Shown piece by piece: positions 47,781-57,028 of a stretch of DNA of 64,000 nucleotides. The notes under the pieces were generated by a model. It did no database searches, was not told the DNA's origin, and was given only the letters and a program-made list of their open reading frames with translations. Position numbers and translations under genes: made by a program. The DNA is from CAVZCC01 sp963773765 (lineage in GTDB: Bacteria; Actinomycetota; Acidimicrobiia; Acidimicrobiales; Microtrichaceae), in contig CAVZCC010000008.1 of the NCBI GenBank assembly GCA_963773765.1, forward strand, positions 62,001 to 126,000, in the 5' to 3' direction. Within the stretch, counting starts at the first letter, position 1. Each line of letters begins with the position of its first letter.

Positions 47781-47916
47781 CACTCCACGTCGGAGCAGTG
47801 GCCGACTCCGCGGAGTCGGACGACCGACAACTGGTTCGTGGCCGAGATCCACCGCATCGGCACCTCGTCGTGCAACCGTGGTTGCCACGACGCTTTCAGG
47901 AGGGGGAGGTCGAGCC

Positions 47917-48915
47917 ATGAACGGCGCGGACAGACAACCAGGGGGCGAGACCGCCGCCACGCAGAACGGCCAACAACGCCACCGACGACTCGACGTCGTC
48001 ATCGGAGGCGTCGTTGCGGGGTTCGTGGCGATCGCCAGTCTGACTGGCTACACCGTCAAGGATCTCTTCGAGCGGGACGACTCGACTGCAGCCACGACCA
48101 CCACAACCATCGCCACCACCACCACGGCAGTGGTCGCGGGAACGACGGCGTTCGCGGCCTGTCCCACCGATCCCAACGCCCACTGGGTCCAGGTGGAGTC
48201 GTATCCCGTCGAGCCGGACCCGTGGATCGTCCCGCAGGCGGCACCCGCCGAGGCCGGCTGGGACTTCTGCGACGGGAGCGGCCTCACGGGCGACGGTGAT
48301 CCCCGGCTATGCTCATGCCGACGCTCACCTCCGCCGAGCTGGCGGCGATCGACGACCCGGTTCCCCCGCCGCAGCTCGAGCGGGTCTGCACCCTTCGTCG
48401 GGACCTGCGCGTCCTCGGCGGGACGCTTCCGCCGAACGCCCAGGACCTGTCCAGCTACTTCACGGACTTCATCGTGTTCCCGGACAAGGACGGGATCGGT
48501 CCGGTCCGGTGCTGGCCCTTGCTGGCCGGGGACGACGGGTACGGCTCGCGCGGCCGTCGACTACTACTTCGGGGCGATCGAGGAAGCGCTCAAGAAGCGC
48601 CGCTCGCCGGAGTGGGCGATGGGCGCCATGACCGAGGTGACCACGGAGCGCTTCCGCGGGCGAGCGGGCGGCGTCGAGTCCGCACTGGCCGACTGGGAAG
48701 GGTGCAAGGGGGCCTCCGTGGACTGGACCGGAGAGCCGATGGAGGTCCGCGGCGTGGAGACGGTGAACGTCCGCACCACGTGCAGGACCGGGACCGGGAC
48801 CCGCGACGGCCAGTACCAGTTCGCCATGGTGCCGCCGGACGACGCCCACCCGAACTGGCGGATCGACTGGGATCTGGAGAACTGGGAGGAGTCGAGCGAG
48901 CCCACACCGGGCTGA
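47917..48915 (+). CDS. Membrane-anchored hypothetical protein (three doubled wobble bases)
   Basis: About 331 aa. A very strong ribosome site (AGGAGGGGGAGG) precedes ATG 47917. A basic N-tail is followed by one membrane helix (DVVIGGVVAGFVAIASLTGY, about residues 27-46), a Thr-rich linker, then an exposed domain with several Cys (FAACPTDPN, DFCDGSG, ERVCTLRRDL, RCWPLL, WEGCKG, TTCRTG) and Trp-rich ends (HPNWRIDWDLENWEESSEP). Raw frames break at about 48291, 48301 and 48547, each a doubled synonymous base: GG(T/G), GG(C/T), TC(G/C). No family recognised. Divergent from dnaE2, with the LexA box between. Confidence 0.7.
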   Translation: MNGADRQPGGETAATQNGQQRHRRLDVVIGGVVAGFVAIASLTGYTVKDLFERDDSTAATTTTTIATTTTAVVAGTTAFAACPTDPNAHWVQVESYPVEPDPWIVPQAAPAEAGWDFCDGSGLTGDGDPRLCSCRRSPPPSWRRSTTRFPRRSSSGSAPFVGTCASSAGRFRRTPRTCPATSRTSSCSRTRTGSVRSGAGPCWPGTTGTARAAVDYYFGAIEEALKKRRSPEWAMGAMTEVTTERFRGRAGGVESALADWEGCKGASVDWTGEPMEVRGVETVNVRTTCRTGTGTRDGQYQFAMVPPDDAHPNWRIDWDLENWEESSEPTPG

Positions 48916-48922
48916 GCCGCTT

Positions 48923-48971
48923 GTTCTCGGGCTGGTCGAGCCGCTCGCGGCGGCTCCGGGAGCCCGAGAAC
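48923..48971. terminator. Bidirectional terminator hairpin
   Basis: Eleven-bp perfect outer arms (GTTCTCGGGCT at 48923-48933 and AGCCCGAGAAC at 48961-48971) enclose an inner GAGCCGC/GCGGCTC stem. It lies between the convergent stops of the membrane protein gene and the AlkB gene. Confidence 0.75.
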
Positions 48972-48988
48972 GAACGGCCGACCGGCGC

Positions 48989-49666
48989 TCAGCGCGAGTA
49001 GTGGCGTGGGGCGCGGTAGCCGGGGTTGGTGTCGGGCCGGCCCCGCCTGGAGGTCCAGCGCCACTGCACCGAGATGCGGTCACCGACCGCGGCGCCGCCG
49101 TGGACCTTGGGCACGGCGTGCAGCCACGTGGCCTGGCACCGGCCACCCATGACCAACAGGTCGCCGCCGGCCGGGCGCAGGTCCAGGACGTCGGCACCGT
49201 CACCCTCCCGGTCACCGGGGACGTCGTGGCGGCCGGAGCCGATGGGCTTCAGGAGCCACGGCCGGGTGGCGCCGAGGGACAGGACCCCGATGAGGGTCTC
49301 CTCCAGCCAGCGCAGCTCCCGGTCGCGGTGGAACGCCTGGCTGTCCGCGGCGTGACGGTACCGGGCCAGGGCGTAGCCCTCGAAGCGGATGCGGTAGCGA
49401 CGGCTGAGCCACTCCTCCACCTGCACCAGCGCAGGGTGACGGTCCCCGCCCCGCTGGAAGCCGCCCAGGCGGGGCTCGTCGACCCACTTCTCGTACCGGA
49501 ACACCCGCCCCTGCTGCCAGGCCACGGCGTCGGCCACGTCGTCGTGGACGCGCTGCGCGTCCGGCACCAGTCCCCGGACCACGTCCACCCAGGCACCGCG
49601 GCCCAGGTCCATCCGCTCCACCTGCGGGGTCCCGGCCAGCCAGGAGCCCTCCGAACCGTCCGTCAT
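48989..49666 (-). CDS. AlkB-like 2-oxoglutarate/Fe(II) dioxygenase
   Basis: A 225-aa protein of the AlkB superfamily, which oxidatively demethylates alkylated DNA or RNA bases. VFRYEKWVDEPRLGGFQRGG and YALARYRHAADSQAFHRDRE give the HxD iron-binding pair (FHRDRE), TWLHAVPK the distal His, and RISVQWRWTSRRGR the 2-oxoglutarate-binding Arg pair. Its location between dnaE2 and imuA'B supports a damage-repair role. No LexA box was seen directly upstream of ATG 49666; the divergent peptidase gene starts only 73 bp away. Confidence 0.87.
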   Translation of the reverse strand: MTDGSEGSWLAGTPQVERMDLGRGAWVDVVRGLVPDAQRVHDDVADAVAWQQGRVFRYEKWVDEPRLGGFQRGGDRHPALVQVEEWLSRRYRIRFEGYALARYRHAADSQAFHRDRELRWLEETLIGVLSLGATRPWLLKPIGSGRHDVPGDREGDGADVLDLRPAGGDLLVMGGRCQATWLHAVPKVHGGAAVGDRISVQWRWTSRRGRPDTNPGYRAPRHYSR

Positions 49667-49725
49667 GACCCGGGACGGTAGTTGCGGGCCGTGACACCCG
49701 GTCCGCGGATCCCGGTCCCGCCCAA

Positions 49726-49731
49726 TAGCCT
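49726..49731 (+). promoter_or_regulatory. Candidate -10 (TAGCCT), leaderless
   Basis: TAGCCT ends seven bases before GTG 49739 of the M3 peptidase gene. Confidence 0.4.
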
Positions 49732-49738
49732 GACCGCC

Positions 49739-51605
49739 GTGAGCACTCCCGCATCGACGAACCCCGCACCCACCCCCGACCAGGCCGACCTCAGCGCCGC
49801 GGACGTGGCCTGGGACCTGGACACGCTCCTGGCCGACGCCGACGTGGACACCCTCCTGGACCGGGCCGACGAGTTGGGCGCGGAGCTGGCCAACCTCCGC
49901 GGCACCGTGGCGGAACTGGGCGCGTCCGCCCTGGCCGAGGCCATGCACCGGGCCGCGGAGCTGGAGGAGACACAGGGCCGAGCGGGCTACTACGCCATGC
50001 TGCGCTTCTCGGAGAACACCCAGGACCCGGAGCGGGGCGCGCTGATGATGCGGGTCCAGGAGCGCTCCACCGCGGTGGCCACCCAGCTGGTGTTCTTCGA
50101 GCTGGAATGGGCCGCGTTGCCCCAGGAGCACGCCGACGCGCTGCTGGCCGATCCGCAGCTGGACTTCTGCGCCCACCACCTCCGCTCCATCCGCCGCTAC
50201 CGCGACCACCTGCTCACCGAGCCGGAGGAACGGCTGCTGACCGAGAAGTCCGTCAGCGGCGCGGGCGCGTGGGTCCGCCTGTTCGACGAGCTGACCTCCG
50301 CCATCACCGTGGACCTGCCCCCGGGCCTCAGCGGCCGGGAGCGGGAGGGGAGCCCGGAACCGGGGACGGTGGAGACCGTCGGTCTGGAGCAGGGACTGTC
50401 GCTGCTGCAGCACCCCGACCGCGAGGTGCGCCGGGCCGCGGCCGCTGCGGTCACCGCCGGCCTGGAGCCGGGGCTGCGCACCCGGGGCTTCGTGTTCAAC
50501 ACGCTGCTGCTGGACAAGTCCACCGACGACCGGCTGCGCCACTACCCCAGTTGGATCTCGGCCCGGAACCTGTCCAACGAGGCCTCCGACGACTCCGTCC
50601 AGGCCCTGATCGACGCCGTGGTGTCCCGCTACGAGATCCCCCGCCGGTGGTACGCGCTCAAGGCCAGGGTCCTGGGACTGGACCGCCTGGCCGACTACGA
50701 CCGGATGGCGTCGGTGGCCGAGGACGAGTCCACCATCGGCTGGGCCGAGGCCAAGGACCTGGTGCTGGACGCGTACGCCAGCTTCTCGCCCGACCTCGCC
50801 GACGTCGCCCGGCGGTTCTTCGACGAGGGCTGGATCGACGCGCCGATCCGTCCCGGCAAGCGGCCCGGTGCGTTCTGCGCCTACACCGTCCCCTCGCACC
50901 ACCCGTACCTGCTGCTCAACTGGACCAGCCGCAACCGGGACGTGCTCACGCTGGCCCACGAGCTGGGCCACGGCCTGCACGCCTACCTGGCCCGCGACCA
51001 GGGCATCTTCCACCAGACCACGCCGCTGACCCTGGCCGAGACGGCGTCGGTGTTCGGCGAGACGGTGACCAACAACGCGCTGCTCGGCCAGCTGGACGAC
51101 CCCGACGCCCGCTTCGCCCTCCTGGCCTCCACGCTGGAGGACTCCATCGCCACGGTGTTCCGCCAGGTGGCGATGAACCGCTTCGAGGACTCGGTGCACA
51201 CCGCCCGCCGCGAGGAGGGCGAGCTGTCCGTGGAGCGGTTCGGCGACGCTGTGGGCCGGCTCGCAGGAGGCGATGCTGGGCGACACGGTGGAGATCACCG
51301 AGGGCTACCGGACCTGGTGGAGCTACATCCCGCACTTCATCGGCACGCCCGGCTACGTGTACGCCTACGCCTACGGCCAGCTGCTGGCACTGTCGGTGTA
51401 CGCCCGGTACCAGGAGCAGGGTGAGGGGTTCGTGCCCGCCTACCTGGAGCTGCTGAGCGCCGGTGGGTCGCTGGAGCCGGCCGAGCTGGGGCGCATCGTC
51501 GACTGCGACCTGGAGGACCCGGGCTTCTGGGACGCCGGCCTGGCCATCGTGGAGCGCCAGCTCGACGCGGCCGAGGACGCGGCCCGCGCCGCCGGCCGCA
51601 TCTGA
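49739..51605 (+). CDS. M3-family oligoendopeptidase (one doubled wobble base)
   Basis: About 621 aa, the normal size for PepF-type oligoendopeptidases, cytosolic zinc enzymes that cut short peptides. The zinc motif is DVLTLAHELGHGLHAYLARD (HExxH) near residue 407; the third ligand lies in TPLTLAETASVFGETVT. The helical N-terminal half (VAWDLDTLLADADVDTLLDR) is typical. The raw frame breaks at about 51250, where an Ala codon appears as GC followed by T and G before TGG GCC GGC; correction joins RFGDA to WAGSQEAMLGDTVEITEGYR. It ends just before a palindromic terminator. Confidence 0.9.
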
Positions 51606-51614
51606 GCCGCCCGC

Positions 51615-51660
51615 TTCGCGCTGCGAGCCGCGACCTCTGGGTCGCGGCTCGCAGCGCGAA
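51615..51660. terminator. Palindromic terminator, second copy of a repeated element
   Basis: A 21-bp perfect stem (51615-51635 with 51640-51660) and a 4-nt loop, ten bases after the peptidase stop. The sequence shares about 40 positions with the palindrome at 80-129, including the core GCTGCGAGCCGCGACCT. Confidence 0.78.
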
Positions 51661-51776
51661 AGGCCTGTGGTGCGGCCGGGTGGGTCCACCGGGCGCGAGC
51701 AGGGCGGCCGTAGGGTGAATGGCCTGAACGGCCCGGATCCGCCCGGGCCGCGGACCACCCAGGAGACCGCCCAGCC

Positions 51777-53901
51777 GTGCTCGGCTCGACCAACGATCTG
51801 GCCGCCGCCCTGCTCGACCACCTCGAGGACGGCGTGTGGGTCCTGGACCCCCAGGACGCCACCATCATCGACGTGAACCCGGTGGCGGCAGGACGGGTGG
51901 GCCACGCCGTCGGGTCGCTCGTCGGGAACTGCTTCCGGGACCTCCTGGACCCCCCGCTGCCGGCAGAGGGCTGGCGCCTGCTCATGGACCACACCAGCGC
52001 CGGCCGACGCCACCGGGTGCCGGTCCGGCTGCTGCACGTGGACGGCGCCGCGGTGGCCATGGAGCTCACCCTGCAGCGCCATCGCTCCATCCACCACGAC
52101 GTGGTCCTGGTGGTCAGCCGGGACGTCACGGACCGGGTCACCATGGAGCACGGCCTGCGCAGCCAGCGGGCGTTGCTGCACGCCACCATCGAGGCCCTGG
52201 AGGAGGGCGTGGCGGTGGTGGACCGGAGCGGCCGCATCGAGTCGGTCAACGACACCTTCTGCGCCCTGGTGGGCCAGCCGGCCGAGCGGCTGGTCGACCG
52301 CAGCGTGTTCGACCCGCCGTGGACCACGACCGACGAGTTCGGCGTGGTGATCCCGGCCGAGGCAACCGTCGCGGTGCGCACGTTGCGGTCCGGCATCGCC
52401 ATCCGGGGCGGGGTGCACTCCGTGGAGCGGGCCCGGGGCGACCGGTCCTGGTTCCGGGTGAACGCCCAGCCGCTGCAGGACGGCTCCGGCGGACCCGACG
52501 GCGCGGTGATCGTCCTGTGCGACATGACCGAGACCAAGCGCAACGAGGCCGCCGTGCGCCGCCTCATGACCACCGACCCGCTCACCGGCCTGTGGTCCCG
52601 CCTGCGCATCAACGAGTTCCTGGAGTCCGCCGTCCGCCTGCCCGGCCCCGGTCCGATCTCACGCGTGGGCCTGCTGCACCTGGACCTGGACAACTTCCGC
52701 ACCGTGAACGACACGTTCGGCCCCGGCGTGGGGGACAACGTGCTGGTGCAGGCGGCCGACCGCCTCCGGGACCTGGGTGACCGCGGCCTGGAGATCGGCC
52801 GGGTGGGGGTGGACGAGTTCCTGGTGGTGCTGGCCGGCGACGGCGCCAGCCTGGCCTTCGACGCCCAGCTGCGGCGACTGGCCGAGGAGATCCAGCGCCG
52901 CCTGCAGCGTCCCTTCCTGGTGGACGGCCTGGAGATCCGGCTGACCGCGTCGGTCGGCGTGGCCCGCTCCCCCGGCGACGCCCAGACCGCGGTGGAGCTC
53001 ATGGCCGCGGCGGACCGCGCGCTGGCCGCGGGGCGGCTGGACGGACGCAGCCGGCTCCGCTTCTACGAGTCGACCCTGGACGAGAACACCCGCACCGGCC
53101 TGGCCCTCGACCGCGACCTCCGGCGGGCCGCGGCGCAGCGGACGCTCGAGGTCCACTACCAGCCCATCCTGGACCTGCGCACCGGTGCCGTGGCCGCCGC
53201 GGAGGCGCTGGTCCGCTGGCACCACCCGGAACAGGGCCCGATCCCGCCGTCGGTGTTCATCCCCACGGCAGAGGCCACCGGCGCCATCGGGGCCATCAGC
53301 GACCTGGTGCTGTCCACCGTTGCGTCAGACATCGCGGAGTGGACCCGGGACGACCTCATGCCGCCCCAGGCCCGCATCGCGGTGAACATCTCCCCCACCG
53401 AGTTCGAGCGAGCGCGACTTCATCGAGCGGCTGTCGGCCACGCTGGCCTCGGCCGGGGTGTCACCCTCGCAGCTCGAGCTGGAGATCACCGAGAGCCTGC
53501 TCGTGCAGGACCTGCGGGCCGCCGCCGCCCGGCTGGAGGAGCTGGACGACATGGGCTTCCTCATCTCCCTCGACGACTTCGGCACCGGCTACTCGTCGCT
53601 GTCGTACCTGCACTCGTTGCCGTTCCACACCCTCAAGATCGACCGTCGGTTCGTGTCCGGGCTCCGTGAGGACCGCCCCGGCACCATCACGCGGGCCATC
53701 CTGACGCTGGCCCACAACCTGGGCATCGTGGCCGTGGCCGAAGGCGTGGAGACCGAGGTGCAGCGTGCGTTCCTGGCCCAGGCCGGGTGCGACCTGGTGC
53801 AGGGGTTCCTGTTCGCCCCGCCGCTGCCCCGGCCCACGTTCGAGACGTTCCTGCGGGAGCACCAGCCGGTCGGCCGGGTGCTGCTGGACTCGTTCAGCTG
53901 A
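51777..53901 (+). CDS. PAS-PAS-GGDEF-EAL cyclic-di-GMP protein (one doubled wobble base)
   Basis: About 707 aa. Residues about 5-110 and 125-255 are PAS sensor domains (LLDHLEDGVWVLDPQDATII; ATIEALEEGVAVVDRSGRIE). About 260-425 is a GGDEF domain whose signature is GVDEF (residues about 343-347), so cyclase activity is uncertain. About 440-690 is an EAL phosphodiesterase domain with EALVRWHHPEQG, VNISPTEFE, LELEITESLL, LDDFGTGYSSLSYLHSLPFH, KIDRRFV and AEGVET all intact. It therefore most likely degrades c-di-GMP under PAS control. The raw frame breaks at about 53411 (GC(G/C) before GAC TTC). Its stop overlaps the convergent kinase gene by 8 bp. Confidence 0.9.
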
Positions 53902-55405
53902 CGGGCACGGCGGCGGGATCGTCCGCCGCCGCCTGTGTCGGACCGGTCCACCCGGCCGACGGCAGCGACACCACGAACCGGGCCCCGCCCAGGTCGCCGT
54001 CCTCCACCTGGATGCGGCCGCCGTGGTGCACCACGATCCGCTTGGTCAACGCCAGGCCCAGGCCGGTGCCGCCCTCGTCACGGGCCCGTCCCTCCTGCAG
54101 GCGGGCGAAGCGCTCGAAGACCTGGTCCCGCTGGTCCGCCGGGATGCCGGCGCCGTCGTCGGACACCGTGAGCACCACCCACGGGCCGGCCTCCTGCACC
54201 GTGACCGCCACCCGGGACGACGCGTGGCGGGCCGCGTTGTCCAACAGGTTGCGCACCACGCTGGTGAGCTCGTCCCGGTTGGCGAACACCCGGCCGGCCG
54301 ACACGCCCGACAGGTCCAGGTCCACCCCGGTCATCCGCGGGGCCTGGCCCATCACCAGGTCGTCCAGGTCCACCTCGCTGCGGGGACCGAACCGGCCCTC
54401 CTCCAGGCGGGCCATGGCCAGCAGGTTCCCCACCAGGTGGTCCAGCCGGTCGTCCTCGGCCAGCACCACCCGGGCCACCGACGGCCAGTCGACGTCGTCG
54501 GGGTAGCGCAGCGCCGTCTCCAGCTGGGTGCGGATGGAGGCGACGGGCGAACGCAACTCGTGGCTGGCGTCGGAGACGAACTGGCGCTGCTTGACCGATG
54601 CCTTCTCCAGGCGGTCCAACATGTCGTTCATGGTGCGGGCCAGGAGCGCGATCTCGTCGTCGGTGGGCGGCACGGGCACACGGGCGTCCAGGTTGGTGGA
54701 GCTCAGCTCCCGCACCCGCCGGGTCATGGCCGCCACCGGGGCCAGGGTCTGGCCGGTGATGAACCACGTCATGGCGCCGGCGGCCAGCACCAGGAGCGGC
54801 AGGCCGATCCACAGCGCGGCGCGCAGGGCGCCGACGGAGCGCTCGATCTCCGCCAGCGGCGACACGGCGTGGATGGTCATGTCACCCCATCGGGTGGGCA
54901 CGTTGCGGGTGACCTCGATGGCCGCGGTGGCGTCGGGCAGCGCCGGGCCGTCCCGGCCGAACAGGACCAGGCGGCCCTCGGCGTCCACGCCCCGCACCTT
55001 CAGCTGCGAGAAGGCCTGGCCGTCCAGGTAGAAGTACGTGGTGGAGATGACCTCCTCCAGGTCCCGGGCCCGGCCCAGGAAGGAGTCGGACATGCCGCTG
55101 TCGATCTGGCTCTGCAGCTCCGACGGGGTGGAGAACAGCTCTGCCGGCACCTGACCCTGGTTGAGGGAGTCCGCCATGGACACCAGGATGCGCTCGTTGC
55201 GGGTGCGCAGGTCGTTGGTGAGGGTGGCCTCCACCCACTTGACCAGCAGCGTGCCGCCGCCCAGGAGCGACAGGCCGACCACCAGCATCACCGCGGCGGT
55301 GAGCCGGAAGCGGACCGAACTGGCGGCGCGGGTGCGCATGCGGGCGCGCTCGTGGTTGGCCTCCGCCCCGTTGCCCGCCGTCACCCCGGCCGGGGTGTCA
55401 GCCAT
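53894..55405 (-). CDS. Sensor histidine kinase, EnvZ/PrrB-like
   Basis: A 503-aa membrane kinase. TM1 (about residues 35-55, RLTAAVMLVVGLSLLGGGTL), an extracytoplasmic sensor of about 130 aa, TM2 (ALWIGLPLLVLAAGAMTWFI), a HAMP linker, then the phosphoacceptor FVSDASHELRSPVASIRTQL. The N box DELTSVVRNLLDNAARHASS, G1 SDDGAGIP, F and G2 GGTGLGLALTKRIVVHHGG complete the ATPase domain. Its ATG lies 8 bp inside the response-regulator gene, so kinase translation is coupled. The N-terminus and order resemble actinobacterial MprAB/TcrYX-type systems, but the stimulus is unknown. Confidence 0.92.
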   Translation of the reverse strand: MADTPAGVTAGNGAEANHERARMRTRAASSVRFRLTAAVMLVVGLSLLGGGTLLVKWVEATLTNDLRTRNERILVSMADSLNQGQVPAELFSTPSELQSQIDSGMSDSFLGRARDLEEVISTTYFYLDGQAFSQLKVRGVDAEGRLVLFGRDGPALPDATAAIEVTRNVPTRWGDMTIHAVSPLAEIERSVGALRAALWIGLPLLVLAAGAMTWFITGQTLAPVAAMTRRVRELSSTNLDARVPVPPTDDEIALLARTMNDMLDRLEKASVKQRQFVSDASHELRSPVASIRTQLETALRYPDDVDWPSVARVVLAEDDRLDHLVGNLLAMARLEEGRFGPRSEVDLDDLVMGQAPRMTGVDLDLSGVSAGRVFANRDELTSVVRNLLDNAARHASSRVAVTVQEAGPWVVLTVSDDGAGIPADQRDQVFERFARLQEGRARDEGGTGLGLALTKRIVVHHGGRIQVEDGDLGGARFVVSLPSAGWTGPTQAAADDPAAVPVS

Positions 55406-56117
55406 CGGCTCCGCTGGCGATGCGGTAGCCGACGCCGCGCACGGTCTCGATGTCGTTGCGGTCGAACGGGCGGTCGATCTTGCGCCGCAGGTAGCCGACG
55501 TAGACCTCGACGACGTTGGGGTCACCCTCGAAGTCCTCGCCCCACACCCGCTCCAGCAGGTCCTGCTTGGCCACCACCTGGCCCGGCTTGCGCATGAGTG
55601 CTTCCAGGAGTTCGTACTCGCGGGTGGTGAGGGCGATCTCGGTGTCGCCCCGCCGGCAGGTGCGGGCCAGCGGGTCCAGCGACAGGTCGCCGATGACCAT
55701 GGGCTGGGCCCGGCCGTCGGCGGAACGACGCAGCAGCGCCTTGATGCGGGCCACCAGCACGACGTAGGAGAACGGCTTGGACAGGAAGTCGTCGGCGCCG
55801 GTGTCCAGCGCCTCGGCCTCGTCGTACTCGCCCTGCTTGGCGGTGAGCATGAGGATGGGCGTGCCCACGCCTTCTTCCCGCAGCGCCCGGCACACGCGGT
55901 AGCCGTTCATGCCGGGCAGCATGATGTCCAACACGATGACGTCGATGCCCTCGTCGCGGGCCCGCTCCAGTCCGGTGATGCCGTCGTGGGCCAGCTCGAC
56001 CTCGAACCCCTCGGCCTTCAGGCCTCGGGCCACGCCGTCGGCCAGGGCCACCTCGTCCTCGATGATGAGGACCGTGCCCTGGTGTTCGGTGGGGGTGTCC
56101 CCGTCGTCGGCGTTCAT
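55398..56117 (-). CDS. OmpR/PhoB-family response regulator
   Basis: A 239-aa regulator. The receiver domain has acidic pocket LIIEDE, phosphoacceptor Asp in VIVLDIMLPGMNGYRV, the conserved Thr in LMLTAK and Lys in FLSKPFS. The winged-helix DNA-binding domain covers about residues 135-235 (IALTTREYELLEALMRKPGQ, LLERVWGEDFEGDPNVVEVY, IETVRGVGYRI). It is first gene of a coupled operon with the kinase. An inverted TTCTCAG...CTGAGAA pair upstream may be its own binding site, and the divergent cysteine-rich lipoprotein gene is a candidate target. Confidence 0.93.
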   Translation of the reverse strand: MNADDGDTPTEHQGTVLIIEDEVALADGVARGLKAEGFEVELAHDGITGLERARDEGIDVIVLDIMLPGMNGYRVCRALREEGVGTPILMLTAKQGEYDEAEALDTGADDFLSKPFSYVVLVARIKALLRRSADGRAQPMVIGDLSLDPLARTCRRGDTEIALTTREYELLEALMRKPGQVVAKQDLLERVWGEDFEGDPNVVEVYVGYLRRKIDRPFDRNDIETVRGVGYRIASGADG

Positions 56118-56168
56118 GCGTCGGCTCCGGCGGGACGGGTGCTGGGGATGCGGTGCATGCCAGCCAGT

Positions 56169-56218
56169 TTCTCAGGTTCGGGCCGGGCCGGGGCGGTCAT
56201 CCCGGCGGATTCTGAGAA
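56169..56218. promoter_or_regulatory. Inverted TTCTCAG/CTGAGAA pair upstream of the response regulator
   Basis: TTCTCAG at 56169-56175 and its exact complement CTGAGAA at 56212-56218, centres 43 bp apart (about four helical turns), lie in the roughly 300-bp gap between the divergent regulator and lipoprotein genes. It is a candidate autoregulatory or co-regulatory site. The rest of that gap shows nothing else recognisable. Confidence 0.35.
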
Positions 56219-56414
56219 CCACCTCGTCGTCGCGGTCCCCGTCGGCCTCCCCTTGTCTGCCGAACTTGTAGGAATCCGACCTCCCAGAGGTCGTGTCCCT
56301 CCACCAACGTGGCCCCGGGGCCCCGGCCACCCCGGCGCCGGGATGCGGTGGCGACCGGACCACGAGACGGGCGCGAGGGTGCTTGCGGAGCCCGCGGACT
56401 TGCGGGAGGACGCC

Positions 56415-56899
56415 ATGATCCGATCACGGTCGTGCGCTTCGGGGTGCCCTGGTGGCCACGGTGGCGGTGCCAATCGGCGGCCTGCGGCGGCCCGGTGTCC
56501 GTCGGCCAGCCGCTGCCTGTCAGCGGTGACTCGCTGTCCGCCGCATCGATCGCCACCGGTCTGGGCGCCAGCGAGCCGCATCCGCGTCGTGGTCGACTCC
56601 ACGGCGGCCGGCGAACCCCGCGTACGTGAAGGCGGTGCATCACCGACGACGCCTGGACCGGTCGCGGACATGGTCATCGTCCCGAGCGTCCAGGGTCGGA
56701 GCCACGTTCGAGCAGACGTCGAGCGACGCGTGCCCGCCGGGTCGTGTGCCTGGCGATCAACTCGAACCTCCTCTGCATCAAGTACGACGACGTCTGCCAG
56801 CAGACGTGGTGGAACACCGGCACCGGGTCGTTCCAGCCCTGGGACGAGGGAGAAGTCAGGGTTCCCGGCCTGGCCCGCTGCATCGCCGGCACGAAGTAG
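56415..56899 (+). CDS. Cysteine-rich lipoprotein, visible only after removing eight doubled wobble bases
   Basis: No usable continuous frame exists, but a GGGAGGA ribosome site precedes ATG 56415. Reducing eight doubled wobble bases (GG(G/T), GT(G/C), CC(G/C), GG(C/G), GT(G/C), then GG(T/C) three times) yields exactly 158 codons to TAG 56899. The product has a signal peptide (RSRSCASGALVATVAVQSAAC with lipobox Cys), a Ser/Gly linker, then IRVVVDSTAAGEPRVREGV. Further on come an acidic and Cys-rich region (DACPPGVCLAINSNLLC, YDDVCQQTWWNT) and a C-terminal LARCIAGTK. The even Cys count after the lipobox suggests disulfides outside the membrane. Unknown function; divergent from the two-component system. 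Confidence 0.65.
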
Positions 56900-57028
56900 G
56901 GCATCTTCCTTCATCCGCTCGCCGGCGACCGCTGGGCGCTCCGGAACGGATCCTGGTACCGGCGGGTGCGCCTGAACCCAACGCTCCTGGTCCGTTCCCC
57001 CGGACCGAACGGGGACCCGACGAGCCGT

